Shown piece by piece: positions 13,950 to 14,333 of a DNA stretch of 14,333 nucleotides. Within the stretch, counting starts at the first letter, position 1. Each line of letters begins with the position of its first letter. The stretch spans positions 1-14,333 of the forward strand of contig JANWYL010000054.1 of NCBI GenBank assembly GCA_025056955.1, written 5' to 3'. The position numbers and the translations under genes are program-made. A model generated the notes under the pieces. That model did not search any database and was not told the origin of the DNA. It saw nothing but the letters and a program-made list of their open reading frames with translations. The stretch is from Sandaracinaceae bacterium (GTDB lineage: Bacteria; Myxococcota_A; Polyangia; Polyangiales; Sandaracinaceae).

Positions 13950-14333
13950 ATGAGAAAAAAGCATTCATTGCCTTTTGTGTTGCTCATTCAAATCACAGGG
14001 TGGCTTGTTTTGATTGAGGTTGAGGCACGCCTTTATGCCCAAAAGCCTCCTCTTGAACAAATCCGCGAGCTCATTCTTTACGCCAACTATCCTGAGGCAA
14101 TTTCGCAAGCGCGCCTGCTGCTCGAGCGGAATGACCTTGATGCGCGGACGCGCAACCAACTGCTCGAGCTGCTTGCCATTGCCCAAATCGCCGATCGCGA
14201 CATGCAGGCCGCTCGCGAAACCCTCGAGTTGCTCTATAGGCGAGACCCTGGCCATGTCTTAAGCGATCCCGATGCGAGTCCCCCCGTGATTGCGGCATTC
14301 GCCCAAGCGCGCGAAGCCCAAAAGAAGCCCATA
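13950..14333 (+). CDS. Exported TPR-like protein, partial at right edge
   Basis: The frame from the ATG at 13950 stays open for 128 codons to the window end. Residues 1-31 are a Sec signal peptide: MRKKHS, a hydrophobic core, then EARLYAQ with a likely cleavage near residue 31. The mature part is a helical TPR-like segment (about 34-112), with LEQIRELILYANYPEAISQ followed by ARLLLE and a second helix pair ending RRDPGHVLSDPDASPPVIAAF. In Myxococcota this type of N-terminus, a periplasmic repeat with a conserved 'DP...PP' ending, fronts larger exported proteins. The rest is missing, so function cannot be given. It lies 18 bp after the phosphohexomutase gene and is probably co-transcribed. No good Shine-Dalgarno is seen. 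Confidence 0.75.
   Translation, partial: MRKKHSLPFVLLIQITGWLVLIEVEARLYAQKPPLEQIRELILYANYPEAISQARLLLERNDLDARTRNQLLELLAIAQIADRDMQAARETLELLYRRDPGHVLSDPDASPPVIAAFAQAREAQKKPI

Overview
The window looks like chromosomal DNA from a Myxococcota (deltaproteobacterial) lineage. The evidence is a lipoprotein with a long Asp/Ala/Pro-rich linker after the lipobox, a DUF4388-containing signalling protein, a GYF plus AgmX/PglI-type C-terminal domain protein, a myxobacterial style of divergent HD-GYP domain, and several exported TPR-like proteins. This placement is inferred from domain style, not from a marker gene. Coding density is very high: no gene-free stretch exceeds 300 bases. No insertion sequence, CRISPR array, integrase or other mobile element was seen. 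The longest non-coding gaps are 8485-8632 (promoter and dyads) and 8706-8796 (tRNA promoter and ampG-like upstream region).

Layout. (1) 1-2710, minus strand: plsY (phospholipid synthesis), overlapped by 8 bp by a large lipoprotein that runs off the left edge. This lipoprotein is easy to miss because it has no stop inside the window; it resembles an M16 (insulinase-like) protein with a destroyed zinc site. (2) 2767-4723, plus strand: a TPR lipoprotein and an Asp/Ala-rich lipoprotein with a C-terminal beta-rich domain. (3) 4720-8484, minus strand: a membrane-anchored pseudokinase/GYF/AgmX-tail protein, then sctJ (type III secretion inner-ring lipoprotein) essentially touching it, then an extended-SDR sugar-nucleotide epimerase 79 bp further on. 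(4) 8633-8705, minus strand: tRNA-Phe(GAA) with its own TTGACA promoter. (5) 8797-12101, plus strand: an AmpG-like MFS permease translationally coupled (GTGA overlap) to an MshEN-HD-REC-DUF4388 signalling protein. (6) 12153 to the right edge, plus strand: a PGM2-like phosphohexomutase and, 18 bp later, a truncated exported TPR-like protein.

How the genes fit together. Most products are envelope or signalling proteins: four probable lipoproteins, two other membrane or exported proteins, an envelope lipid enzyme, a sugar-nucleotide enzyme and a peptidoglycan-recycling-type permease. The most unusual unit is the minus-strand pair 5789-8484. A catalytically dead Ser/Thr-kinase fold carries a GYF module and a transmembrane AgmX/PglI tail (the architecture of gliding/secretion energising proteins), and it is co-transcribed with a lone SctJ. 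No other type III secretion gene is in the window. Its promoter appears to give a leaderless transcript and overlaps an 8-bp dyad.
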